This document shows, piece after piece, positions 33,898 to 44,669 of a stretch of 64,000 nt of DNA. A program made the position numbers and the translations under genes. Numbering within the stretch: position 1 is the first letter of the stretch; every line of letters begins with the position of its first letter. This DNA comes from Echinarachnius parma (taxonomy: Eukaryota; Echinodermata; Echinoidea; Clypeasteroida; Echinarachniidae), in NCBI GenBank assembly GCA_037951105.1, contig JBAMJV010008219.1:49842-113841 (forward strand), written 5' to 3'. The notes under the pieces are model-generated. The model saw nothing but the letters and a program-made list of their open reading frames with translations, searched no databases and was not told where the DNA came from.

Positions 33898-34350
33898 CAT
33901 CATGCCATCGGACGCCGTTAGCGGATAATTAACGCCGGCAACGCCTCCCAGTCGCACACACCAGCTGGGGGTTGCTATTTTTATTATGCTTACAGACAGG
34001 AAATGAAACGAGAATAGCCAAAGACATTAAAGGCAGTCTTGAATTTTTAGCACGAAAGTCCATCTAAATTATATTGGCGGTTTATGAGAAGATAATTGTT
34101 GTTGAACGTTTTAATTCAAACATAAGCAAAAACTTCTGTATCACTTGACCATGATCCCTCGCACTCTCCCTAAGTTTATTTATAATTTAGTGGGTTTGTG
34201 TCAGGACTGTTGGCTGATGTATTATACATGTTTGTGTGCAATGAGTACCAAAATAATGCATTATCCTAAAAATGCGTACACATAGCTGCCGCATTACGGA
34301 TTTAAATTTACTAAATTATGACACAGTTTAGTGGGTTGAAGGTCATGCCT

Positions 34351-34975
34351 CCCTACCGAAAAAAAAACACACAATATGTCACAGTGTGAACGAACCGTAT
34401 TTCACAGTGTGAATCACATTGCGAACACACTGTGAAAACACTGTGCACACAATGTGAGTACATCGTAAAAACACTGTGAGCACACTGTGAACACACTGTG
34501 AACTCTGACCACACTGTGAAACACCATAATATATTCAAAGTATGATCATGTACATGATCATTGTGCATTTCAGTGTGTTCACAGTGTGCTTACAGCGTGT
34601 TCATGATTATATCGTATTTTGTTCAAAACTGATCACAGTGTGTTCACAATGTGTACTTCACAATTTGTTGACAGGGTGTTTACAATGTGTTCACAATATG
34701 TTAACAGTGTGCCCACAGTGTGATCATAGTGTGTTCACATTGTGTTTACAGTGTGCTCAATGTAAGTTCACAATATGCTAACAATGTGTTCACAGCGTGA
34801 TCACAATCATTGTGTTCACGTGCACAGTGTTGATTGTTGACACTGCGTAAAGCGCGAATTTAACATGATGTATGTGAACAATACGTCTACTTTGTGATTC
34901 ACACTTTCAAGCACAGCGTGTTCACACTGTGAACAAACAACAATACAATGTGCTCTTTCCGGTAGGGCTGTCTAA
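34351..34975. mobile_element. Fold-back element built of CACACTGTGAA repeats
   Basis: The ends CTCCCTACCGAAAA (34350) and CTTTCCGGTAGGG (34968) pair. The left part (34375-34520) repeats CACACTGTGAA-type 10-12-mers about a dozen times. The right part (34570-34935) repeats the complement GTGTTCACAGTGTG about 25 times. The whole would fold into a long stem. Many CACTGTGA motifs give short palindromes inside each arm. It is non-coding; Cys/Val-rich frames reflect the repeat. Confidence 0.8.
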
Positions 34976-35304
34976 ATAGAATCATACTGCTATAACCCCA
35001 TATTACAGCTTTAAAGAGGGCCGGGCATTATATGATTGATACGTCTTCCGACGCGGGGTTGTCGCGTATGTTGCGTAACTCATGAAGGCGTGAATTACGA
35101 CACAATTAAGAGATTACACGGAGTATATTACTCCGTTTCAAAATGAACCTTGCCAATTACGTATTCATAATCTTTAATTATATGTCATAATATCTTTACT
35201 GCCATCTATAGATGATATCCAATTAACTAATGCTTTCTGAATTCGGAATCGTTTGTGTTGAAAATAGAGATGATTTGCCTCTAGAATTACATTTACATGC
35301 CCAT

Positions 35305-35343
35305 TTTCTTGAAGAAGAAGAAGAAGAAGACGAAGAAGAATAA
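35305..35343. repeat. (GAA)n microsatellite
   Basis: About twelve GAA units, with one GAC change. Confidence 0.85.
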
Positions 35344-35504
35344 TGAAAAGGGCTTTGATTTTTAAAATATATTCATGATTGAATATTAGGCATCAGAATA
35401 TGACGATATTTATGATTGAATATAAGGAATAACAATCAATGAGCAGTAGGTGATCAAATATGGCATCTATTCTTTACTTCCTTACTTACTTACTTCAAAT
35501 AGGT

Positions 35505-36000
35505 TAACATATATGTGATTTTTTATATGAAAATATCATGACTTGTGTCATTCGGAAGAATCTAACAATGTTATTGGTATACTGGAAAATTTGTATTTGG
35601 TTAAAGGGACTTAGTAACATTGTCCAAATCCTCAAAATAAATTTATAATTCTAGCGGTTCCCTTATACCTTGTTGTATTCGTATTAACAATAAAATCACG
35701 GGACAGGTTTCGGTTTTTCAAATTTCCCTTTCGTTACAAAGATATGTATGATTGAAGTATTCAGATAAGAAAAACTCCGGGCGAGTTTTTCTTCTGTGTA
35801 CAAAGTGAGTGCAGTAAGTTACTGAATATCACTTTGCATTTTCGCTCATTACTTGGCCATACAATGTCCATTTGACTTGAAATTTTCACACAATACCCTG
35901 TGGACATATGAGATAACAACAATATACATTGCATCAACCATTCATCAATTTTTGCACATGTCAACAAAGTTACTAGATCCCTTTAATGGATCACTTTAAG
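35505..36000 (+). mobile_element. T3-family remnant hosting T1 copy f
   Basis: T3-like sequence (ATGAAAATATCATG, AATCTAACAATGTTATTGG, TATACTGG) leads to TTAA at 35601, where T1 copy f begins. After that copy ends, TTAATGGATCACT-TTAA (35983-35999) completes the T3 terminus. T1 therefore landed in the internal TTAA of an older T3 end. Confidence 0.65.
35601..35986 (-). mobile_element. T1-family TTAA element, copy f
   Basis: TTAA-AGGGACTTAGTAACATTG ... GTTACTAGATCCCT-TTAA, in reverse orientation to copy a. It carries the GAAAAACTCC/GGGCGAGTTTTTC hairpin shared with copy b at 25316. Confidence 0.88.
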
Positions 36001-38160
36001 TAGTAGAATACGAACAATCAGAATACCAACAATCAGAGGTAAACAAAATGGATATTGGGTAAGAGTAAAAATACCGGTATGATAGAAAAATTACAATAAT
36101 ATTTTATCATGACAGGAAATAGAGCTGTAGAGTAGAACCTAATAACTAATTGAGTGTCGCACGAATTTCATTTTCATCGTTCATAGTGGTTAGCGTGTGT
36201 GTGACTGGTTTAATCGCGTTAGTCTTATTCCATACATGCACTTTGGAAAGGGGTTACTGGGTTTCCAGCTACAACACGTCATCATCGTAAATTTGGGTTA
36301 ACCACGTGGAAAAACAATGCATTAGATGATTATTCAATAATTCACCCTACATTTGTAGCTTCATTTTCGTGAATAACATTCATATTAGCCTCTAAAGCTC
36401 ACATGAATCACGTTGTAAATTATAAGGCAACATTATCATGCTATGCGCCTGTCTTACTGTCGCCAGTATAATTATAGAAAACATAAACCCATGGGCTAAT
36501 TTAAACATTATTCATTGCTTGTATGTACAGAGTACCCTTTCCCCCTCAGTTGTCCAAACAATAATATGCCTCAGTAACTAATTACATCTTAGTGTTTTCT
36601 TTTTCTTCTTATTCTTATTTGAAGGTCGTTTGGACATGATAAATAAAGGCCGTATAGAAACCGCCTCTTAAAAAGAAAAACCACACGCATATTTCCTCCT
36701 CAAGTGGAAAAATTTAACATCGTACAAGACCGGAAAATACCGCCATCATTAAATTACTTTCTTGAATAAACAATACCATAAATGTGTCAAGTATACTTGC
36801 TTATTTTAAATTAAAGTGGAATAACGTTCCTTTTCAAGACGAATGTTAGTGTATACAGCTTGTACGTCATCGTGTTCATAAGGTGAGGACATTCTTACTT
36901 GATTGTAAGTTCGCGTGACATTTAGAGTTCAGGACCAGTATTCCAATAAACTTTTAATACAAGTTGCTAATAATCGAATGGTTTAATACAATCCGCATTC
37001 CATAAACTTTTTACCACGTTTTCTCACTTAAAACAAAAACCACAACATTGCACCTCGATGTAAGCGATTTTGCTTACAGATATTTTTAAGCATTTAAACA
37101 AAAATTATCATTGTGTAGGCAATATACCATATTGCTCAAACCCAGGCAAAATTGCGTGGACTTCGTGCTTATTAAACGTGTTTATGGAATACTGGTCATG
37201 GTTTGGAGGGTCGTGCTTCAAAGCAAATTTTGCGAGGTACAGAAAACCGAGTGTATAATCTGCAGGATCACATATATTTCGAAACAAAACAACGTTTCTT
37301 TTCATGATCAACATTATTTCCGAAAAGGCTGAAATGTCCACAATAAAGCAAGTAATTCAAATACAAGTCGCGCACGTCAACTTTTATTCGAGATATATTC
37401 TTAATTACTACACATTGGTGAAACTGTCCCAAAGTAGCTATCAATGTGATTCTGATAATCTCTCTATACCATGTCGACTGAATATTTTTAGAAAAGTATC
37501 CGTTACCATACGTGTACGTATTAAATATGAACTTGTAAGTCTGAAACTGTTGAACAGTCTATCAATAAATAATCAAAACAAATAACGGATTAGATTTCGA
37601 GTATATTCTACTTAAATTCTGATTAATCTTCAAATAATACTATACAATTAAATGAAACGAACATGCAAGCAAAATGAACAAACTGATATATTATAGAGGC
37701 TTGGTTTACACGTACGTGCAATCGCGCGCGTGTGATATGATCCGTCGCGCTAAAATTTGGTATTATTTAACCCATTCGGTGCCAAGTAAAATTACTACAA
37801 TCTACTTGACCACGTTCTTAACAAATCTTCGCGCGTATATAGCTTAATTATTCATTCATCAACAATGAACGTGATGAATAGATGCTTGATAATAGAAGTC
37901 AAGTGCCCAAGCGATTCATTCCATACTTACCTATCGCGTGCGTGAAGGAACAAAGTTCAATAGATCTGATTCTATGAGTATAGTGTATAAACAAACAATC
38001 CACCATGGCACGCAGAGGGTTAGATGATGTATCGGTCGTGTATATCCATCGCACGATACGAGGGTCGCCGGTATTCATTACAAACAGGGAAGAAACAAAG
38101 ACAACAAAATACTCATTTCGCAGAACTCTGTCGGTGCATCAAATTACGACCGAGAAAAGA
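36001..38160. other. No gene or repeat recognised
   Basis: AT-rich DNA with short frames (longest 93 codons at 37304-37585) lacking domains. The stretch 37690-38050 is less AT-rich with CGCG motifs and could be host regulatory or unique DNA. There is nothing firm. Confidence 0.4.
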
Positions 38161-38366
38161 TTAGTTCCAAAAAGGCGCTAAATCCACTTTCCATTAAAAT
38201 AAAAATTGAGTTAACGATATATGGGGATATCAATAAGCCACATACGTAGCTCAAACTACACGATCAAAATCAAAATATCGAACTCTCTATTCTACAATTC
38301 CCATCGCCATGCATGAGTACAAAGTTGGACAAAGAAACCTACTTTTCTCCAAAGTTGAACAATTAT
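38161..38366. mobile_element. G-family MITE, copy 2, truncated
   Basis: TTAGTTCCAAAAAGGCGCTA and AATCCACTTTCC start the element. The family interior (GATCAAAATCAAAATATCGA, TTTCTCCAAAGTTGAACAA) follows. The expected right terminus GTGGATTTAGCGCC is missing. Confidence 0.7.
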
Positions 38367-39551
38367 GCTCTTCTTTACTTGGGGGTAAAAGGTGTTTGAG
38401 ATTCGAGGTGGACTGATGCGCGCTATCTGCGGTATTATCACTGTGTTATCGTGTGATTTGAGACGAATTATAGTTTCACGCGATCGGGTTGATGAAATCC
38501 GTGCAAACACCATGATTGTGTGCAGCTGTGTAATAGCAAAAACTAAAGGAAAGAATACATGAAATATTCGTTGCAACATTTGATTATTTTTTTTCATTAA
38601 AAGGAATAGTGTTGCAACAAACTATATCTTGTCTATCAGGATACAATATTATTTTCAAAATTTTGCAAAATGATGCGATTGTGAAGTTCAGAGCCGAAAT
38701 ACAATAAAACATTTATCACCATTCTTTGAAAAGAGTTGACTTTATTTTAGTTTTGTACAATGGTTGTTTTGTTGGAAACAGTTAAGTAGTAAGTGATGAC
38801 GTGGTGATATACGTTGCAATCAATTACGAGGGACTCCCTATTACCACGTACTACCACGTTTTGGATCGTAATTATGCAGTCACGTTAAGCCTCATAGCGC
38901 CACGATGTTGTTATCGGGACACGTGGTCACAGCGTGGCAGGCCGTGGCAATAATACATATTGTTGTTATCACGTGGCAGTTACGTGCTGATTCTTGGCAT
39001 TGTGTGGATGTTTTGCCAGGGTCTGACGTGGCAATAAGGGGTTATTTCGCAGCTCTCTGCCAACTTCAAGATGCCCATTACGAGGCCCGCGGCAAATAGG
39101 GTAAAGGTTATTAAATAAAGGCAAATAAGATTTATAATTTTTTTTCTTCAAATTTCGTTTTACACAATAAAAAACAGATGTTGACAATACATTGTGTAAC
39201 GACTTTCCAGTGGTAGTTTTTGCCACGGTGGTTTCTGCAAACTTCTTCCGACTGTTCCCGTTTCAACGTTGGTGGGTTATTTCCACTTCTTGCGGAGTGA
39301 GTTGATCTGAGCAAATGGGAATATAGTTTCTACGCATTTTATATTATTTGTGTATATGCCTGATATCTCGTTTCATGCATGGTGCGATAATCATTTCCAA
39401 ATGTATATGGATGGCTTATTTTAATCATCAGTATAGTTAGTCCATTTTCAGCTGTAGTATACAAAGTTCGTATTTTGTCCAGTTCATAACGTGATTTTGG
39501 GCGGCAAAATGGTCACAATAAATGGCAAACTTATTGTTTTTATATTTTGTT

Positions 39552-39939
39552 TGAAAAGGGATCTAGTAACTTTGTTAACATGTGAACAAAATGGAAAATG
39601 GTGGGTCAAATTTAGTTTTTCTTTGATCTGATATATCCACTAAGTGATGTGTCAAAATCCCATGGTAAATAAAGGGATTATAACCGAGTAATGAGCGAAA
39701 ATGCCAAGTGATATTCACTAACTCACTGCATTGTCATTGTAAAGTTATAATTTTTCTTTAGATAACTATAAACTTTGGAACACTTCAATCATATATATCT
39801 TTATAACGGAAGAGAAATTTGGAAAATCGTAATCTGTTCCATATTTCTATTGGTAATACGAATACAATGAGATATGTGAGAACCGCTAGAGTTCCAAGTA
39901 AGTTTTGATGATTATAACAATGTTACTAGATCCCTTTAA
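39552..39939 (+). mobile_element. T1-family TTAA element, copy g
   Basis: AAAAGGGATCTAGTAACTTTG at the left (TTAA mutated to TGAA) and GTTACTAGATCCCT-TTAA at the right. The T1 interior has a TATAATTTTT/AGATAACTATA-like central structure. Confidence 0.83.
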
Positions 39940-39985
39940 TATCTAATGGTCTAGTCTGGACAGGTAAAATTCCAAAATACAAAAT

Positions 39986-40520
39986 TTAAAGGGGTAGTTT
40001 AGTTTTGGTAGAGAAGGCGCTGCACATCACAATTTTTTGTGAGGTAATGAAAAACTGAGTGTCGAATTTGAGAGAACATGCAATTTTAATGGAATAAACT
40101 TTATTTGGTCAAAATCGACTCAGAAACGGCTGAAATATCAATAAATATATCTGATCTTATATTTATTTGGGGCCCGAATAATTAGATGATTTTTTCAAAA
40201 AATTAAAAAAATGCTTGCACTTTTTCATGTTCAAAAGCGTTTTTTAAATAGTTGTTGATGATCTCTCTATTTAATAATTATTTCAATAAAACATCACATG
40301 CTTAATTTTGTATGAAAAATGGTTGAAATCAATGCCTTTTTAGAAAGCGCCCTCTTGTGTTTTAATGGCTCTTTTTGAATGATAACAGGCTTTTTACTTA
40401 GTCGTTTGTAATGTTGTATACCCCTCGAGCATCTTAGAGTTATAACTATTAGTATATAATGTTATTGTCCAGGTTTGGTTACTAAAGTTCAGCCTTACCA
40501 AAACCGTACTACCCCTTTAA
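39986..40520. mobile_element. T2-family TTAA element, copy b
   Basis: TTAA-AGGGGTAGTTTAGTTTTG and CTTACCAAAACCGTACTACC CCT-TTAA. At 535 bp it contains GGCGCTGCACATCACAA, AATCGACTCAGAAACGGCTG and AGCGCCCTCTTGTGTTT. It is non-coding and highly similar to 46072-46580. Confidence 0.87.
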
Positions 40521-41034
40521 TATAAATATAAACTCAGGAGACAATCGTACGTTATTTGCAACAACACATGGATAATGACTGTGTGGGCCTTTATAACAAC
40601 AACATAATCATAACATAAATACATAAAGACTACACAGTATTTCTTTTCGCCGCTTCTTCCGGTATCGTTATTCCGATACCGTTGACATTTCGTGATTGAG
40701 GATTATGATTTGGTACACATTTCATTGGACGTTGTGACGTTCATTCTACATGTATATGCAAGAGGGCGCTATAGTCAAACTGCAATGCTGCAGACATTGA
40801 TTTTTTGGTTCACTTTGTCCATTCTCTTTACTATATTTCTCTACATGAGAGGGCAGTAGACTTAGTAATATGTTGCCTCGAGTCCCTGTATCTGTATCAA
40901 GGGGACTCTAAATGTTGCCCAGAGCCATAGCCGCTGTATACAAAAGGTTCACAGTCTTCTTCTTCTTGGTACTGCAAACAAACTCCGCATGATGCGGAAC
41001 TGTTGCAGGCACTTGGTGGGTTTAGGTGAGCGCG

Positions 41035-41235
41035 CCTAATTGGGGAGCCCGTGGTGGGCCCTCCTAGTAAAATCTAGCATATTCATCTTACTCAAATGTC
41101 CTTGAAATGATTGCAACGATGTGGCTTGTCGTGTGTTATTTGGTAAGAGATTCCACTCCGCCAGAGTTCGTGGTATAAACGAATATTTGTAGCAGTCCTT
41201 CTTGGTTGCGAGACGTTTGAAGAAAAGAGCCAGTA
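41035..41235 (-). pseudogene. LINE ORF2 C-terminal fragment (CR1-like)
   Basis: The minus strand from about 41235 reads LALFFKRLATKKDCYKYSF, then IPRTLAEWNLLPNNT and SFQGHLSKM. The YKYSFIPRT..WN.LP motif is the conserved end of CR1-group ORF2 proteins. Only about 65 codons survive before a stop near 41040; the EN and RT are absent. Downstream (lower coordinates, 40950-41040) the former 3' UTR probably includes GCGCGCCTAATTGGG. It is not related in detail to the intact element at 5677. Confidence 0.72.
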
Positions 41236-41529
41236 CGAGACTTACACATTAATTAAATTACATGCCATTAAGTTAACCTCTTGCCTACAGGTATGTATAC
41301 AGTGGTCTATCTAAAACATTGATTGGCATTTCAGAATCTCGAAGGGAACAGATTACGGTATGCACAAAAATTATTATGATTATGAGTTGGTCATTGGTCT
41401 CAAAACCCGATTTTACCATAATATCTAAAAATTAATACAATTATGCATTGTGTTTAATTCATAAAATTCAATAGTGCTCTCCTTTTAATCCACTTGATTG
41501 AGCTGAGTTATCTAACATAACTATTTAAT

Positions 41530-41580
41530 GATAATAATACATATTTATATAGCGCATAATGCGCTTTACATACTAAATTA
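41530..41580. repeat. TATATAGCGC ... GCGCTTTACA motif
   Basis: ATTTATATAGCGCATAATGC GCTTTACA, preceded by ATAATAATA. A similar motif lies at 61764-61835 (TTTATATAGCGCCTAATATG ... CTCTAAGCGCT). This combination looks like the end of a dispersed SINE- or LINE-derived repeat; the family is not established. Confidence 0.45.
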
Positions 41581-41687
41581 AATAAACGAAATACATCCTA
41601 CAAATACAACATACGTACAAAATTACACAATTAAAGAAAAGATAAATTACTATACAGCCTATATAAAAAAAGAAAAATGAAACGTCT

Positions 41688-42052
41688 TTAAAGGTGCACC
41701 TGTAAAGTGTCTAACTCCAGTACTCCACACAAATTATTTTGAGCTTCCACATTTCTCTTCTACCGTGTTGTTTAGCTTATGGTAAGAGAATAATAAACTA
41801 GGGTTAGATTTTTTCAAATGCCCCTTTAGTATGACGATATCTATCATTGATAATCATTCAGCTCAAGAGCGTTTATAAACGGTCATAAACGTCATAAACG
41901 TCATACTGTAATTAGTTGTAAAAGCTGACGCAAATGTTTGCATTTTTAACCAGGAAAGTTGTGTTCTTTTTCAATGAAACTTTCACACATCATTCGGACA
42001 TATCATACAATGCTTTTGGGCAATATCTGACACTTTACAGGTGCATCTTTAA
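41688..42052. mobile_element. T5-family TTAA element
   Basis: TTAA-AGGTGCACCTGTAAAGTG at the left and CACTTTACAGGTGCATCT-TTAA at the right. The interior shares TGTTGTTTAGCTTATGGTAA, TTTTTTCAAATG and GAGCGTTTATAAACGG-like segments with T3, although the termini are quite different. The length is 365 bp, non-coding. Confidence 0.8.
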
Positions 42053-42103
42053 GGAATTCACACAACAATCTGTACTTATTTAAGGAACGAATATTTATGA
42101 TTG

Positions 42104-42558
42104 CAGGGTTGCCAAGTCTCACGCATTGAGCGTGTGACACACACATTTCACCCCTCTCTCACGCTCTCACGCTGATCTCTTAATATCACTCGCCTCAGAA
42201 GCATAATTTATTGAAAAAAAAAAAGCATATTAAATACGTATATTAACGTTTAGGCGTTCCGTATGTCGTGCAAATGATAATACGCGCATTTTCCCGGCAA
42301 AATCCGCCCATTACGGTGTTTAATGACTGTATATGAAATGTTATTTTACCTCATTAGGTATGCATCAGATTGCACGATTTCAAGTTCAAAATTGCAAAAG
42401 CTCCCTACCGTGGGAGGAGGGACACCCCCCTCCCACACCCTCCCCCCGTTCGGACGCTTCGCGCCCATCGCTACCGGCCCGCGCGTGCTCGGTCGCTCCA
42501 CTCCCTCGCAATGTCTCAATCTCACACACTCACCTCTGCTTCAAAGTTGGCAACCCTG
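42104..42558. mobile_element. hAT-like element, CAGGGTTGCCAA termini
   Basis: CAGGGTTGCCAA at 42104 and TTGGCAACCCTG ending at 42558 are flanked by TGATTG on both sides (42098-42103 and 42559-42564), a 6-bp duplication. The sub-terminal CTCACGC repeats and TCTCACACACTCACC also pair loosely. The length is 455 bp, without a transposase; the proline-rich frames are composition artefacts. It is the same class as the element at 29224. Confidence 0.75.
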
Positions 42559-43296
42559 TGATTGGTTTGTATGGTATTTAATATATCGGCCAGGTTAGAT
42601 GGTGAATTGATTACTTGTACCTTCTTATGGTACAACATAATTATTTTATAAATAATTATTTTTTCCACTGGAGGTATAACCAGGCATGTCAACATAGGCG
42701 TGGCAGGATATCTCCGACTGGCCGGCATGATCAGTCTCGCAGCACTGCTTTGCACTACTTGCAACTTAGTTCTCGTTGAGATCCCATGTGCTTCAATTAA
42801 AACAGAGATATGAAACTTGTGACGTCATTATACATTAATTTGTATGCACCTTCCGACAAAAAATACCAGAACATGTTCTCCCTTTCGGTTTCATGGATAA
42901 TGAGTTTGCCGCCATCTAGTGGGCTAAGGCGGTCAACTCGTGATGCGCGATATAGTCTGAGGTAGCATGGAATAAAACAACGAAGGCTTTGAACGAGGAC
43001 ACCGTTTTCTCAAATTCTAGCACGTATACCTGATTCCCATTCATAACTTCTTTGCCGAGTCACAATCAAATTATAGCTTTAACCGGTTTAGTCAAGAATA
43101 TTAACGGACGCAATATACAGAATAATTATTCAAATTGAGGAATATAGTTATTTTGCATATCCTCTTTAATTTTTGCTTCAAAGTTAGTTCAGGTTTGCTT
43201 CACATGTAATCATAGTGCATATCTGATAATTACAATGCTGGGTCAATTTACATTGGGTTTACTCACGGATGAATATTCACGATACAAATGTTGCTG

Positions 43297-43612
43297 CCAT
43301 TTCACAAAGATCTAAGATGTTTAGTTGAACTCAACTCCAAGTCGGACCTCACAATTATGGGAAGCCATTTATAGCCTTGGAATAAAACGTATTCAAAATT
43401 AAAAAGAAAAGTATTAGAAACCTCTTACGAAAATGTATATCAACATTTCCAAGGTTCCTTGTTAATAACACATTACTGATTTGCAATCAAAATATACACC
43501 TTTTAAAAACAAGTGTCCCAACACTTATTCAAAGAAACTATCGGCTTTTCATATAGTTAGGTCCACCTTGGTGTATTTCAGTTTAACTCAGAATCTTGGC
43601 AAAACACCTCCT
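43297..43612. mobile_element. Degraded copy of the GGGGGTGTTTCACAAA element
   Basis: CATTTCACAAAGATC, TTGAACTCAACTCCAAGTCG and GACCTCACAATTATGG at the left, and TTAGGTCCACCTTGG ... AATCTTGGCAAAACACCTCC at the right, match the two arms of the element at 32773-33572. It has no T4 insertion, so it shows the arrangement before nesting. Confidence 0.62.
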
Positions 43613-43687
43613 CATGCTCCCAAGCAGGTATTTAACCGTTAAATGCAGGAAAAATTACTATCTAGTGGAATAAAACTACATTAAAAT

Positions 43688-43930
43688 GTGTGAAAGGGAG
43701 ACGGGGAGAGGGGGAGGGGAATAGGGAGAAGGGGGAGGGAGAGAGGCGGAAAGGGGAAGGGGAGGGAGGGGATCGAGGGAGGGGAGGGGAGGGGGAGAGG
43801 ATGGGTGAGGGGAGAAAGAGAAAAATAGATTTATAAATAGAAGATAGATAGATAGATATAGATAGTGATAGAAACAGAAAGAGAGAGAGGGGGAGAGGGG
43901 GGGGGGGGGGGGTAGAAAGATTGAGTGCGA
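43688..43930. repeat. ~240-bp polypurine tract
   Basis: The plus strand is nearly all G and A (GGGGAGAGGGGGAGG-type, then GATA repeats, then G16 at 43897-43912). It is a second such tract besides 18840-19085. The proline/serine-rich minus-strand frame is an artefact. Confidence 0.85.
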
Positions 43931-44194
43931 GTGGGATAGGGAAGAGAAATAGAGGAGGACAAATGAAAGGGATGGAAGAGTGAGTGAACCCCGCTTCAGC
44001 TGGTCTCCGACATCGTAAAGCCTGATTTGTGATTCAATCTCAATTTCACACCCCCACGAGCACGCTGAACGATCAGACCGGAACGCCGAAGCGGAATACC
44101 CCCTTTCTGACGGTGACACACGCCGCGACTCACCCCATCGATCTGGCTCAGACAGGCGCGGATGTAGCCCACCTTCTTTGCGATTGTGGACAAA

Positions 44195-44450
44195 TAAAGA
44201 GCTTACTTCCACAAGGCGCTAAATCCACTTTCCATACAAACAATTATTTAGCAATATCGTTACATTAATAAGCTACGTAACTATCTAGAATCCAAATTTT
44301 AGAACAAATTACATAATTTAAATCAAAATATGGAGCGTTCAATTTTCATATTTCTTAAGGGATGAGGACAAAGTTTCACACAAAAACCTGCTTTACTCCA
44401 AAGGTGAGAAGAAAAAAAGTGGATTTAGCGCCTTTGGGAATTTAGCTCTA
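44195..44450. mobile_element. G-family MITE, copy 3
   Basis: TAAAGAGCTTACTTCCACAA GGCGCTAAATCCAC at the left and GTGGATTTAGCGCC ... AATTTAGCTCTA at the right. The interior matches copy 4 (TATCTAGAAT, ACAAATTACA, CAAAATATGGAGCG). Confidence 0.8.
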
Positions 44451-44669
44451 CAAAATACACAATACGTACTAAAAATACATCAAACATGTCAAATCGATTC
44501 AGTTACCTTTTCATGTTGCCTCTTTTTTTCTATATACTTCTCTTTTTTTCTTTCTTTTTTGTACTGGGTCGGGGGAGACTATCGGAATAGCGTCATCGCC
44601 AAGTACCCTCATGCTTCATAGGATTTGTAGAGATTTGCCGAGATGGAATCTAGTAGAAATAAATGTCTC

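Noticed and set aside
34351-34975. CRISPR-like array
   Set aside because: Repeats are contiguous 10-12-mers without unique spacers and inverted about a centre; the context is eukaryotic.
42323-42598. 91-codon Pro-rich frames
   Set aside because: They lie inside the CAGGGTTGCCAA element and overlap in three frames, so composition explains them.
43676-44212. 178-codon Pro/Ser-rich frame
   Set aside because: Mostly the complement of a polypurine tract and a G-family MITE.
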